Of a stretch of DNA of 64,000 nucleotides, positions 43,588 to 56,600 are shown in pieces. Source of the DNA: Spirodela intermedia. Its lineage: Eukaryota > Streptophyta > Magnoliopsida > Alismatales > Araceae. Made by a program: the position numbers and the translations under genes. Location: NCBI GenBank assembly GCA_902729315.2, contig LR746275.1, forward strand, positions 374,501-438,500, written 5' to 3'. Below the pieces are notes generated by a model that was not told the DNA's origin, ran no database searches, and saw only the letters and a program-made list of their open reading frames with translations. Each line of letters opens with the position of its first letter. Position 1 is the stretch's first letter.

Positions 43588-45015
43588 ATAGTGAAAGAAG
43601 AATTAGTTGCCATGGAATCAAATCACATGATCTAATGTGTCTTTGCTTTTGGAAAAACATACCATTGGATGTCATTGAATCTATAAGTCAAATACCATCA
43701 ATTGATGATTTGATGGATTTGAAACTTTCTCTGAATATATTTCTTTGAAACTTTCTCTACAGTTGTCAATTCCATAATCATCAAATTAATGATTACTGTC
43801 ATATATACATGGAACTTTCTTTGAAACTTTCCTCAATAGTGGTTTATCAAAAGAAGTGTACATACATGGACCTTATTTTAGGAAATTTCAATAAGGAGAA
43901 GATCAATAATCATAGCAAGCTTGTTTGTAAGTTATATAAACTAATCTATAGACTTAAATCGACCCTTAGAAAATCGTTAACTCTAAAACTCACTTCTTGC
44001 ACTGTTTGCGTTGATGACAAATTTTATTTTGGACCCTCTCTTCCTGAATTAAATTCGTTAAAGACCCTTATACAGACATAGTATAAACTCAAGGATGTAG
44101 GTTAATTGAAACAGTTTTTTAGATCATAAATAATTTGTTCAAACACTAGCATTCTCTTATCTCAGAGATATTATGTTCTACAATTGCTTAAAGATGTTCG
44201 TTTTCTTGGATTTAAACTCCAAAATGTTCCCATGGATCCACAATTGTAACTTACGACTACCCTCAGACATCTTCCAAAAAATCCATCACATTACAGATGA
44301 TTAGTTGGAAGATTAACTTATTTGGTATTATTGTGTTTAGACATTGCATTTGAAATGCATAATTTGACTCAATACATGGCTCAGCGTGTCAATTACATCT
44401 ACAATTTGTTCATCATTTACTAAAATGTTCTCAAATCCACTCCTAGTCAAGGTTTATTCTTTCCTTCCACATCTTAATTACAGCTTTAAGCATTCTCTAC
44501 CACAGATTGGATTTCTTGTGCTGACTCTCAAAAATCAGTTATTAATTTTTGTATTTTTCTTAGAATTCACTCATATCATAGAACACAACGAAATTTTTGT
44601 ATTGGGTTTCTAAGTTATTTGCAGAAGCTAAGTGCAAAGTTCTAGTTGTCACTATTGCTGAAATTTTATAACTACAATAGTTACTTTAAGATTTGGGTAG
44701 CAAGACATTTCTTCCATCAAATTAATTATCATTTTGTTCTTAGAAGACTTCCTCAAAGCTACATCAAACTTGTTCAAATCACCTCTTAACACTGGCTGGT
44801 AGACCTTTCTATAAAACCATTATCATCTTGTTGTTTTTCTAACTTACTGTCCAAGATGACTCAAGAAATTATTTCTAGTCATCTTGAAGGGGAGTATTAA
44901 GGTCTAGGACAAGTGTAAATAGCAAGCGTTGACCGTTATGTATATAAAGACATATTGAATAAAGAACTTACTACCGACTGTTCTTTTCTCACCAGGCGCC
45001 ATCCCCTCTTTTCTA
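43588..45015 (+). mobile_element. Ty1/copia relic: reverse transcriptase, RNase H and start of 3' LTR
   Basis: Translated across several frames with many stops, the plus strand keeps copia order. A segment like 'EEL.AME.NH' lies at about 43590. 'VCKLYKLIY' comes at about 43930, 'QRYYVL' plus 'GFKLQNVPMDPQL' at about 44165-44250, 'HYR.LVGRL' at about 44290, 'GLFFPS' at about 44455, and a carboxy end of the 'KPLSS...LLSKM' type at about 44815-44895. A polypurine-like GAAGGGGAGTA follows at 44887-44897, then a short LTR-like stretch that stops where module C homology begins (about 45016). The element is dead: frameshifts and stops occur throughout, and I give no restored frame. Confidence 0.8.
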
Positions 45016-46255
45016 TTCCGTAATACAAACTGAGAATGATTTAAACATCAAATGACTAACCTTCTTTGCCCATCGCTGGTGGATTTATCCTTTTTCAGTG
45101 GCTGAACGACTGCGTTGAGAGGAATAACTATCCCTCCATTGCACTTCATGGCCCGTCCTTCATCTGTCTCTCTCCTTCTCTCACTCTCTACCAAAACTCG
45201 AGAGTTTTCTGAGGCGCTGTGGCCTCATGGGCGTCCTGGCCGCCATCGCATTACTTCCTGATGCTCTGAGCATGCATCCTCGTTGAGAGGAATTCTCGAT
45301 CGGAAACCTACGAAGTTCCGATGAATCAAAGGCATTCCTGGTTCAAGTGACGACGTACGCGACGGTGCGACGGTGCGGCAGTTGTCTTCGTCCACGTTGC
45401 TCCCTCCCGTCATAAAGGTAATGTTTTTGTTTTGTAGCCGGTAAAGAGCTCATGATCAAGACAAAACCAAAGTCAAACGGGTGCCGGCCGTTGTTCTTTG
45501 TCTGGAGTTCCAGTCAATGATTCTGAAACGTCACTGCTATTATCTGCAGATGCAGGGAATGACGACGTACGAATACATACTGGCCATATGACGACCTCGA
45601 TTCCTCCCCTGACGAGAGCGTTGACTTCGATACGGCGGACACACCTTCTCTGGCTTCTCGATTCTTGGCCGGAGAGCGAAAAACAGGTCAGTCGGGCTCT
45701 CTTCTCGTAACTGTTTCCTCCTCTTAATCCGGTCAACCATAACCAGAGACGGCAGTGCCCGTTGCATCATAAGTCAACGATGACTGCCGAAAGAGTAAGG
45801 AAAGAACCAATCCAGAGTGCACCTCCCACTTCAGCATTGACCCACGGAAGCCGAAAAAGATGAGGGGGGGGCGAAGCGTCCTAGGAAGCAAGAGAGAAAA
45901 GCAACTGGAGATCCCCCCGTCCTCACCAAAGCCGCTGCCGTCGGAGATAAAGAAGGGCCCCTCGCTGGGCCTATAGAGAAGCAGAGCCATGGGCCCTCGT
46001 CGTGGTCGCCGCCGTCGTCCGCAAGCCCTCCTGGTTCACGGAAGTCACCGGCAGTGGCAGGTCCTTGACCCCAAGCAGGAGGTTCATCGGATCCTCTTCC
46101 CAGAAGCATCACAGCTACAGCAGCAGCTTCGACCTGAAGCTCTCGGACATATCCGGCAAGCTCGAGACGTACATCTCCCGGCATGTAATCTGCTCCGTCC
46201 TAAGGCGAAGTAAGTAAGACGGCGCCAACGCCTCCCCCGCCTTCGCCCATTAACG
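45016..46255 (+). pseudogene. DHHC palmitoyltransferase relic (module C)
   Basis: Homology to the intact gene begins in intron 4 and continues with exon 5 (from 45099: WLN.CV..NNY), a truncated exon 6 tail, exon 7 (AFLVQVTTY), and exon 8 (GMTTYEYILA, then a stop after a deletion). The exon 8 tail (GRSLTPSRRF, SSFDLKLSDISGKLETYISR) ends near 46220. Exons 1-4 with the zinc and DHHC core are missing. The relic keeps the canonical TTYE motif that the intact gene has lost. It is tail-to-tail with ABCB-2. Confidence 0.88.
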
Positions 46256-46473
46256 ACGACCGTCCCACTTCACTGCCGCGGAGAAATACTCCCCTTGCCA
46301 TCTTTTCCCCAGAATCTATTGATGACCTGACCCCGTGCGCATGACTTACATTTATTTATCCATATCCACAGGAAAATTCGGCCCGACGTAGAAAACAAAG
46401 GACTCAACGTCAGAGACGTATCCATCTCCGCTACACAAGACGAAGACTGGAGGGACTGAAGAGGGGGCTTTGA

Positions 46474-49400
46474 CTAGGATACAACTTTAGAGTGGAGCGC
46501 CACCAGGGAAGCGTAGGCGCCGTCCTTGATGTTGATGAGGGTACCGTGGCGGCCCTTCTCGACGATGGCCCCGTTCTTGACGACGGCGATGAGGTCGGCG
46601 CCCTTGATGGTGGACAGCCGGTGGGCGACGATGACGGTCGTCCGATTGACCATCACCCTGTCCAGCGCGTCCTGGACTACTCTCTCGGACTCGGCGTCGA
46701 GGGCGCTCGTGGCCTCGTCCAGCAGCAAGATCCTCGGGTCCTTCACCATGGCCCGGGCGATGGCTACCCTCTGCTTCTGCCCTCCCGACAGCTGAATTCC
46801 CCTCTCGCCGACCACCGTCTCGTACCCCTGCACGCGCTCAGAGGATCGTCAAAGAAGGAAAGGAAAGGAATAAGGCGGCGCCGCCACCGGACGCGGTGGA
46901 GGATGAAGCGGAGGGGAAGAGGACCCACCTGTTGGAGGCCGCTGATGAACTTATGGGCGTTGGCTGCCTCGGCGGCGGCGACGATCTCCGCCTCGGAGGC
47001 GTCTCCGTCCTTGCCGTAGGCAATGTTGGCGCGGATGGAGTCGTTGAAGAGGACGGGCTCCTGGCCAACCAGGCCCATCTGCCGCCGCAGCCACCGCAGC
47101 TGGAAGCTCCGAATGTCCTCTCCGTCCAGCAGGATCTGGCCGGAGTCGGGGTCGTAGAACCTCTGCAGAAGCGCGATCGCCGTCGACTTCCCGCAGCCAC
47201 TCTCCCCCACCAGCGCCACCGTCTGCGGAGGTCGAACAGAACAGAGCCACCATCACGAACTTCGCGGTCGGAACGCCGAAAGAGCTCTCACACCTCTTCC
47301 TGAGGTTAATAAAAATTAATGGCGGCGGGCGTACCTTGCCGGCGAGGATGGTCAGGCAGAGGTCCTGGAAAATCTGAACCTCGGGCCTCGTTGGGTACCG
47401 GAAGCTGACGTGCCGGAACTCGATGTTCCCCTTTACCTCTGACGTCTGCCCGGTGGGATCGCTGGGGTCGATCTTGGACTTTCGGTCGAGGATGGCGAAG
47501 ACGGAGGCGCTGGCCGACTTCGCCTTGCTCGAGTCGGGGGCCAGGCCGCTCGACTGCGACAGCCCGATCCCCGCCATGGCCAGGGCGAAGAACACCTGCG
47601 GCATCGAGGGCAGGAAAGGAAAGAGGCTGTCAGCTTGGCGGCGATGCCGTGGGCTCCTGGACCTCGGCGGCGATGCTGTGGGGTATTGGTTGTCACCTTG
47701 AAGACGTCCGGGAAGGTGGTCTTGCCGTCCTCGACGAACTTGGCGCCGGCGTAGAAGATGGTACCGTAGGTGCAGAAGAGGAGGAAGAAGGAGAGCCCGA
47801 AGCCGATTCCACTGACCAGGCCCTGCCGGACCCCCGTCTTCAGCGGGGCCTCGCACTTCTTCTTGTAGAGCTCCATCACCTTCTCCTCTGCAGAGAACGA
47901 AGCCACCGTCCGTATGCTCCCCACGGCATCGTTCGCCACCTGACTAGCCTCCTCGTACATCATCTGGCAGAAGAAGAAGAATAAGATAAGGATCTCGTAA
48001 GAAGACCATGATGATGAAGATGAGCGGAGTACCTGTGCGTCGGCGCTGAAACCCTTGATGAACTTCATCTGAACCCAGCCGTTGAGACCGATGAGCGGTA
48101 GCAAGGCCAGGATGATGAGGGAGAGCTGCCAGTTGGCCACGAACGCGATGATCAGGCCGGCCAACAAGGTCGCCAGGTTCTGGACCACCAGAGCGAGCGC
48201 GTCACCGACGAGGCTTCGGACCATTGCGGCGTCCGCCGAGAGCCTCGCGCCGATCGCCCCGCTCGAGTTCGCCGGTTCGTCGAACCAGGCCACCTCCATG
48301 TTGACCACCTTCTCGAAGGTCCTCATCCTGATTCTCTTGATCAGCCGGGAGCCCGCCACCCCGAAGAAGTAGGTCCTCCCCGGGTAGGCACCAAGGGAAA
48401 CCACGCCGAGGACGGTGAACATCAGAGCCCAGAACCTTGTGTCCTTCTTCAGCTCGGCGGCCGGCTTGTAGAACGTCTCGATGATGCTACCCAGCAGCAG
48501 CCCGAATATCGGCATTATGACACCGGCCACCGATGCGGAGACCACCCCAAGCAGCAGAACCGGGATCTCCGGCTTGTTCATGGCAGCAAGGCGGTAGACG
48601 GACGGCGGCTCGGGGGCGGGCGACGACAGCTCGCCGTCGAGCTCCGCCGGCGGCTTCCCCTCCCCGGGCGCTTCGTCGTCGTAAATTCCGACCCCGACCG
48701 CCACGACGAAGGGCACCGAAAAGGAGTGAGCGCTGGTGTTTCCGGTCGAGGATCCCCGGCTGATGGACCGTCGGATCTGGCTCGACTGCCGGCGGATCTC
48801 CGTCGACGACGCGCTCCTCTGATAGGCGTACGGCTCCTGCTTCGCCGTCTCCTGCAGGCGGATGAGCTGGGAGTATGCCCCCTCCAAGTCCTTGAGCAGC
48901 TCCTCGTGTGACCCTGCGCAGAGGCGCCGACCACCGTCACACTCCGGCGCCATCGACGGCGAAACCAACCGGGTTTCAGAGGAGCAGGCGGGTGAGACGA
49001 CGGCGTACCTTGTTCGACGATGCGTCCCCGCTGGACCACGGCGATGTTGTCGGCGTTCCTGACGGTGCTGAGGCGGTGGGCGACGATGATGGTGGTGCGG
49101 TCCCTCATGACCCGGTCCAGCGCCTCCTGCACGATGTGCTCCGACTCTGCGTCGAGCGCGCTCGTCGCCTCGTCTAGGAGGAGGATGCGCGGGTTCTTGA
49201 GGATCGCCCTGGCGATGGCCACCCGCTGCTTCTGCCCGCCGGAGAGCTGCGTCCCGTGCTCCCCCACCATCGTCTCCAGCCCCTGCGGAAGAAGAAGATG
49301 AGGATGATGATGATGATAATGATGATGACGAAGAAGAAGAAGACGTCAGCTCTGACCTGGGGCATCTTGTCGATGAACTTGGCCGCGTTGGCGAGCTCGG

Positions 49401-51400
49401 CGGCGGCCCGGATCTCCTCGATGGTGGCGCTGTCTTTGCCGTAGGCGATGTTGTCCCGGATGCTGGCGGTGAAGAGTGCGGGCTCCTGGCCCACCAGCCC
49501 AATCTTCCCCCGGATCCACCGCAGCTGCAAGTCCCGGAGGTCGACGCCGTCGATGAGCACGGCGCCGGACTGTGGGTCGTAGAACCGCTCGATCAGACTG
49601 ACCACCGTCGACTTCCCACTGCCGCTCTGCCCGACCAGGGCGGTGGTCGTCCCGCTCGGGATAACGAGAGAGAAGCCGGTGAAGATCGGCTCCTCCGGGC
49701 GTGCAGGGTAGCTGAAGTGCACGTCCTTCAGCTCGACGTCCCCCCGGAGGTCCTCCAGCGTCCTCCCCCCCTCGTCGTACGCGTCGATCTCCGGCTTCCT
49801 CTCGATCGTCTCGAACATCTTGAACCCCGCAGCCTTCCCAGCCGCGAATGCGCTTATGCACGGCGACGCCTGTCCTAGCGAGCTTCATTTCCAGCAGGCA
49901 GTTGACCAGAGAAAAACCAGTGGCATCAGGGAGAGAGTATGTACGGAAGAACGGGCAGGAAGGAAGGAAACAGAGACCGGTGGCGATGGCTCACAACGAA
50001 GCGGTCAAGATGGCGAAGATCACGCTGATGACGTCCCCGCCGGAGTAGCCCTTGTCCAGTATCAGCTTCCCCCCGTACCATATGCCCAGGGCGTAGCCGA
50101 AGAGCATGATGCTGAAGACGGCGCCGAGGCCAACGCCAGCGGCGAGGCCCTCCTGGCAGCTCGCCTTGTACGAAGCATTCAGCGACTTGCTGTACTTATC
50201 CACTGCCAGCTTCTCCCCGGTAAAGGAGGCCACCTGCACGCAGAGCACCCAATGAGAAGGACGGAAGACATTTCCGCGGGAAAGTCCGTCCATCTTATGG
50301 CGCAGCGGTGGGTGGCGCTACTCACCGTTCTTATGGCACCGATTGTCTGCTCGACGATCACCGACGCCTCGGCATAGGCCGTCTGTCCGCGAGACGCCAT
50401 CTTCACGATGACCGTGGCCATGACGGCGCCGGCCACCACGAGGGGGGGGATGGTGGACAGCATGACGAGGGTGAGGAGCCATCCCTGGACGAACGCTATC
50501 ACGAATCCCCCGACAAAAGTTGACACCAGCTGGATGAACTTGCCCACCTGAGACGCAGAGGATGACGGGGATCTTTCAGACCAGAAGAATATGAATAATA
50601 ACCAGCTAGAAGAAGAAGACGATTTATAATGGACCATAACTCCACCTTCTCGCCCATGGCGTCTTGGATGAAGACCGTGTCTCCGGACATCCTGCCCACG
50701 ACTTCCCCCGTGTTCGTCTCCTTGTCGAAGAAGCCGATCTCCTGTCTCAAGATGGTCTTCAAGTACAGATTCCTAATCCTCGCTGCCTGCCTCTCGCCGG
50801 TGACCATCCAGCAGGTCACCTCTGTCGCAGACAGACCCCGAGGAGGAAGAAGAAGAAGAAGAAAGAAACAGAGTCACCACCACGGCTGCAAGACGGAGAA
50901 GATTAAGGAAGGGAGGGAGCTTACGGAGAAACGACGCGAGGCCGGCACCGATGGCCAGGTAGACAAATTGCAGAGCAACCTGCGGACAAATCGAGCGATA
51001 AGGGGCAGGGAATGATAGGATAATCAGCTGCGGGGGTGGTTTCCGTGCCCACCTTGGAGACCCTGTCGACGACGTCCTTAATGTCCGGAGACTCCCCAAA
51101 GGAGTCCGTCAGGTTCCCGAACAGGAGGGTCATCAGAGGCATGGAAACGCCGTTCGCCATAGCTCCGATGGTCCCGAGAACCATGAGAACTATGTCCGTG
51201 GAATCGGCAAAGGAGAAGAGCTTTCTGTAGGAGACGACCTTCGTGCCCTCATCCTCCTTTCTATGGTCCGATCCTGGGCAGCCGCCGTCAGGGGCGGCGT
51301 TCTCCAGGCTGCTCCGGGTGGGCCCCACGTGCTTCTCGGTGAACCCCCCGTCTTCGTTCACTACCTTGCCGCCGAGCTCCCCATCCTCATGTCCTCCCAT
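46474..51400 (-). CDS. ABCB-2: full-length ABC transporter, B subfamily (ABCB4/11/21-like)
   Basis: Twelve coding exons, all GT-AG and in frame: 51400-51053, 50979-50925, 50821-50646, 50547-50326, 50233-49995, 49882-49357, 49282-49009, 48913-48033, 47963-47697, 47595-47335, 47222-46929 and 46827-46474, predicting 1298 aa. NBD1 has Walker A K437, LSGGQ 535-539 and Walker B D559/E560. NBD2 has Walker A K1095, [25 protein letters not shown] 1194-1198 and D1218/E1219. These are the consensus forms for a working ATPase. It should be a plasma-membrane efflux or auxin-type transporter, like relatives in the ABCB4/11/21 clade. It is the tandem paralogue of ABCB-1, about 13.1 kb away in the same orientation, with an identical exon plan and two nearly identical blocks. 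Confidence 0.93.
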
Positions 51401-53400
51401 CTTCGGCGAGCAAACTGCCGAGGAAGACTCACCTGGTTACCAACCGCCCTGGAGCTCTTCGTCCGCGGCGGCGGCGACTGTTTGCCGCCGCGTAGGATGA
51501 GACCAGCCTGTGGGAGAGGGAGACCGAGCAAACAGGCTTAAGACACAGACATCAACGTCGATATGATGAGTGAGATCCAGAGAAGGAAATCCCAAGAGCC
51601 CCTTCGAGAGAAATTATGTGAACATCATTTTATCCCAACAGATCCGGAAAAAAAAACAATCTCGGATTCCCATGAACAGCGATGCAGATCTCGGCACGCC
51701 AGGAGCAAAAGCGCACTTTCCGCCATTAAATCAAGCTCTGCTGATCAATCAATACTGAGGGAAAAGAAGGATCTACGCTGTCCATTTGGAGGGACGGAGG
51801 CGGGGGCATGTCGATCATCCCACCAACCCTCCACGTTCCCAAAAAAAATGAGAGAAGAGTAGTCGAGAAAAGACGAAGACGACGACGACGACGACGAAGA
51901 AGAACAAGAGGAAAGGCGGAGAAACAGGAAGAACAAGAGGAACCCACCTTGCAGGCGGAGGAGAAGGGGCGACTCTGCAACGTACGACTCTCCCGAGGAA
52001 GTTATATTGTTTTCCTTTCCGGTGACTAAATTCATCGAGCAAAGCTCTGCCACGAAGCGGTGGAAAACAGCCTCTTTTGCGTGGGACGCAAGCAGCCAAG
52101 GATCAGTCGCCACGTGGAGGGGGGCGTGGTCCTCGGAGCAACATACACGATGACCACTTTCCCCGTGCTGCCCCCCGTAACAGACAGAAAACCAGACAGT
52201 TGACATCGCTTTCCAGAATGGCCCCCGCCCCTTCCCCCACCCGCAATAATCGCAAAAACCCACGGCCTAAAATATAAACTTCAACGCCGGCATCGATTTG
52301 GACGACAACGAGAGGGCGCGGGGGGGGGGGGGGGCTGGGCCTATATGTAAATATGGCATGATACCTGTCGTATCTGGTTGGGGAGTTGACAAGATAGTCT
52401 GCTGAAAAATCTTCCGTGACGCACGTGGCATCGCATGTTCTCACACAGTGGCATATCCGAAGTTATTTTCCTTCCTAGGGGTGGGTAGATAATAAGATCA
52501 ATTATCTTACGGATGTGCTCTCCAAAGCGGCATATGCACAATCATCTCGTCGGTACGTTCTTTTCACATGAGTCCCTGCATTGATAAAATATGCCGCTCT
52601 TGCCCTTGTCAGCAGTGAGAGCCGTGTTCCTGGACGGCAACAAGTCACGGCAAAACACCTCAGCGATGATGTCAGAGAGGGCCCAGGGCTCTGGGCCCAC
52701 GGCGAGACAGTAAGATGGTGAGCCTGCAACTCCGGCGATAGGCTTTGGTTTTATTGGTTAATCCCCGGCATCGGTCAAACCCCGGTATTTACCAAAACCG
52801 CTAAAAATCCTTGACTGGAAGGAACTATCTCATTAGAATCTGAACACAGATGCCGTCCTTTCTAGTCCTTGTTCCCCGTGCTTATTGACCGGAGGGAATT
52901 TTTCTTGACTTTTTGGTGATAAAATTTTAGCCGATACCATGCTTTCTTTGAAATATTTTTCGGGTATCCATATTTTTCTCGGTCTCCCTAAATTTTCTCC
53001 CTTTCTCTCTCTCCCCATACTAGTCCCGGAGTTGAGGGTCCAAGTTTGGAAGAGAGAGAGAGAGAGGGTCGTAAAGATTCCACTCCCACGATTTTCTAGG
53101 CCCTACCTATTTTCTATTTTATATACCTACCGATAAACGACGTGGCGGTCCAAGAGAAACCATTAAGCCGATAAATGACATGGCGGCGCGCCGTTCGGAA
53201 GCTGATTAATTGCAAGCTGGCGGTGGGCCACAAGATTCCTTTTGACTTGGGTTTCCACTCCGCCGCGGCCACTTGATCCCGGCGACACCGACAGCCTGCT
53301 AAAGGGTTTCTTGCTCCGCAAGCCCCCGCCACTGCACTTTGACTCGCAACGGCCATCCCTTTCGTTCAAGACTTCATTGATTATCTCTTTCTCGAAAATA
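51401..53400 (-). promoter_or_regulatory. ABCB-2 leader, promoter and distal module end
   Basis: The proximal part (51401-52110) is collinear with the ABCB-1 leader and promoter, including a donor-like site at about 51947 for a leader intron and a weak AATATAA at 52002-52008. A G15 run lies at 52320-52334. The segment 53140-53400 matches 39450-39690 and marks the right end of the duplicated module. I recognise nothing specific in 52340-53140. Confidence 0.55.
52320..52334. repeat. G15 homopolymer
   Basis: A run of fifteen G residues upstream of the ABCB-2 promoter. It could form a quadruplex, and its length is prone to sequencing error. Confidence 0.8.
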
Positions 53401-53571
53401 TAATCTGATATATCAGGAACCTTTTCACGGATTTATCTCATGCCTGGAGGATTTCTCACTGGATTCTCCTTTTGACTCGTCTACTTCTGCGTTTGATCGT
53501 CATAGCAACCGTCCACCATCAAGACGCTAATGGGTTTTGTTGACGGATCAGTAGGCGCGTGACAAGTATCC

Positions 53572-53574
<3 letters not shown>

Positions 53575-53618
<44 letters not shown>
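53575..53618. repeat. (CT)22 microsatellite
   Basis: An uninterrupted CT dinucleotide run of about 44 bp, about 175 bp beyond the end of module C homology. Confidence 0.9.
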
Positions 53619-53620
<2 letters not shown>

Positions 53621-56600
53621 ACACATTTGACAATTTGAGGGTATGAAGACAAATTTTGTCACACAATATTCACATTTGGCACAATCTCAAAGTGATTGCC
53701 TCTCAAAGAATCTGGTGGTAAGTTGAGGGTGATTGATCACCGGGCATCAAACCCCACCTTAGGTAACCTCAACGACCCATTGTCATCATCAACCATCAGC
53801 ATGCCATTAGTATATGTGGCTGTTGTCAAATTACTATGTTGCCAAAATAATTGGTCCCTATATTTTCATGAATTATATTTGATTAAAACTTTCGTTTCTA
53901 ACATTATGCATGTTTCCTATTTTTGTCATGCTAAACGTTTTTTCATTTTTAAGCTGGGGGAAATAATTAACGTGGAGAATAGGTCAAACTTTGTTAACCA
54001 AGACTCTCATGGCATGGTGATTACCAAAGGTGGGGTTGATATCTTAATTCTACTTTTATTAATGGGGAAATCAATCTTAATATTCAATGGCTAAGTTGAC
54101 TTTACCTTTAATTTTTCTTGGTCATGCAGAATGTGTCAATAACCACAATCAATACCATTTGACTCCACTATTCTAGTAAACTATCCAACTAAATGATTTT
54201 TATGGGGACCAATCCTAGTTAAAACTGTAAATATGGTGTTTCTTAATACATAAACCTCATCTAGCTCATGATGTTAATTATTACATATCAAAATAAGTCA
54301 TTAACTATAAAAAAATTGAGGCAAAATGATAGTTTGATAGCATTGTAACCAACTTTACAATCTTCATGGAGTATCTTGCAATATAAATTTTGTCACAACA
54401 AGATACAAAAATTCATACAATTTATGAAGACATTGTTGGAGAATTAATTGAATACTATTTTATGATGATAAATTTATATAGTAAACAAAAGTATACCTGA
54501 ATATTATTTTGGAAATGAGCATAAAATTAAATAAGACAAATTAATAAAGAGTATAAAGTAATATTTTTAGATTTCTGAATGGGATTTAATGAGTGTGTTT
54601 GAGTCTCATATTATAATATTTTTAAAATTATTACTTTATCACTCCAAATTATTACTTTGTATCTTATTATATGAAATCAGAATATCTAAAAATATTACCA
54701 TTGATAGAAAGTAATAATTATAATATCTGATTTTATCAGAATTATTGAAATAAAATGTGGGTATGAAAGCTTATCTAATATATAAGATGCCTATACTACA
54801 ACATTATTGTTTCTAATTATTCATGATATTAAGTTAATCAATTGAATCTGAAGTATTTAAATAACTATTTGAGATTTTTAAAATATTATAATTTATGATA
54901 ATAATAAAAAAATAAAAATTTTAAGGGCAACTTATGACTTAATTGAATCAAACCTAAGTTAACATCTCTTTAATTAAAACAAGTCGTCTAAACAAAGAAT
55001 TTGCTACACATCATAAATGATTGTTTAATGAATAATTTCAATCTGAAGTTAATATCATTAATTTCATTGTTTTATTTTTTCTGAATTTATTGAAATAACC
55101 TTTTACATTATCAAACAAAACTAAGACTTTAAACCCAAAACATTACACTCACATCTTCAACAAATGGAGCATGGAATGATAAATGATTTCCTAAATATTA
55201 ACTTTTTAGTCAATAGTACTTTTGATGTTTACAAGAAAACTATCTTTTTAAAATCAGATCAGTTTTATGATCACTTTTACATGTTTTAATGATGGCATTA
55301 TTCTATCTTAGCCACTAAACAGATTTGAAAGAAAAATGAGTTGAGGAAATTGTATCTTATCTTGTGTTTTCAAGTAAATGAGTTGCTTACAAAAAGTTTA
55401 CTCATATACATTAAGAATAAATAATTTTTCAAACTAAATAGTGAAATTAGGAATAGAGATGAAATGCTACTATATGGCTCATGTATAGGTAACCATTGAA
55501 ATGGTTGAATTGATAGTTTATTCTCACCAATTCTTACATTGAAAGAGGTAAAGCCTGGTATTTATAGAAACCTTGAGACCAAACTAAAAGCAAGAGAGCC
55601 TTCTAGGACTGAAACCTTTACAACTGATTAGGGAAAGAAAGAGGAAGCCAGTGGTTGTGTGAAAATGTCAATCTCACACCATCCAAAGTTTTCACCTTCA
55701 TGCTTCCATGAAGTAAACTATATTGCATGTATTTTGGCTATATTGTAGAGGTTTGTCACTAGGTGTGCTGAATGCAAACACATTGATTCTAAAATTATGT
55801 AGAATGGTAAGTTGGGGATTGTATTCAATGAGTGTTTTCAAAGGTAGCAATAGAAAATAAAGAATATTCCCTTTAGAAGAAAAGTGAAGGAAAGGACATA
55901 AAACTACTATGACTATCTTATTTTATGACTTCTTTTCATGTGGAAGAGTTACACAAATTCTTGTCTAACAAGTGCCACTAAAATTTCCTCATGGAAATGA
56001 TAAATCCTATAGCACAAAGTGCTACTAAAATTTTCTCATTAAAGTTCTTTTAGCAATCAATGGTGGCCATAATATAATGTCTTAAAAAGATAGAAAAAAG
56101 AAGGTGTACATCTTTACCACCAAAGGACCATCCATTTACAATAACAAAGGATAAAGAATTATCTTTTACAAGTACTTGTGATAGTACTTGCATGCTTTTA
56201 ATGATTCTCTCCCTTGATTCTTAGATTTTGGGAGTTGCTAGATAATTGTTTCCATTATAGAAAATGCATTTTCCATTTTAGGATCAAAATTATCTAGGAA
56301 TTAGAAATTTCTTATCTTTAACATTTTATTTTGCCTTACATAATATGATTATTTTTATCATATAAACTAACTAGTTTTAAAATAGATTCGAGAGTGTTTT
56401 ACTACCATTTTTTTGAAATTTAATCACTTCTATAGCATTAAAAAATTACGATAAACTTTTTAATGTTTCCATTTTCTTTATGCTATCAAAATAAAATTAT
56501 AGGATTAACCTCCTTTGATCTCAATTACAAAGAACTCAAGCAATGTAAAATGATAAACTCAGTATTTCTGTATTTGGCAGTATTTTCAACTCTTAAATAG

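Noticed and set aside
47433-49502. 689-codon minus-strand open frame across ABCB-2 (and the 518-codon counterpart at 34837-36393 in ABCB-1)
   Set aside because: It starts out of frame in exon 6, runs through introns and only later enters the true frame of exon 8. The spliced 12-exon model explains all conserved motifs.
53696-54094. 132-codon frame downstream of the (CT)22 tract
   Set aside because: No recognisable motif, promoter or splice structure; this length is expected by chance.
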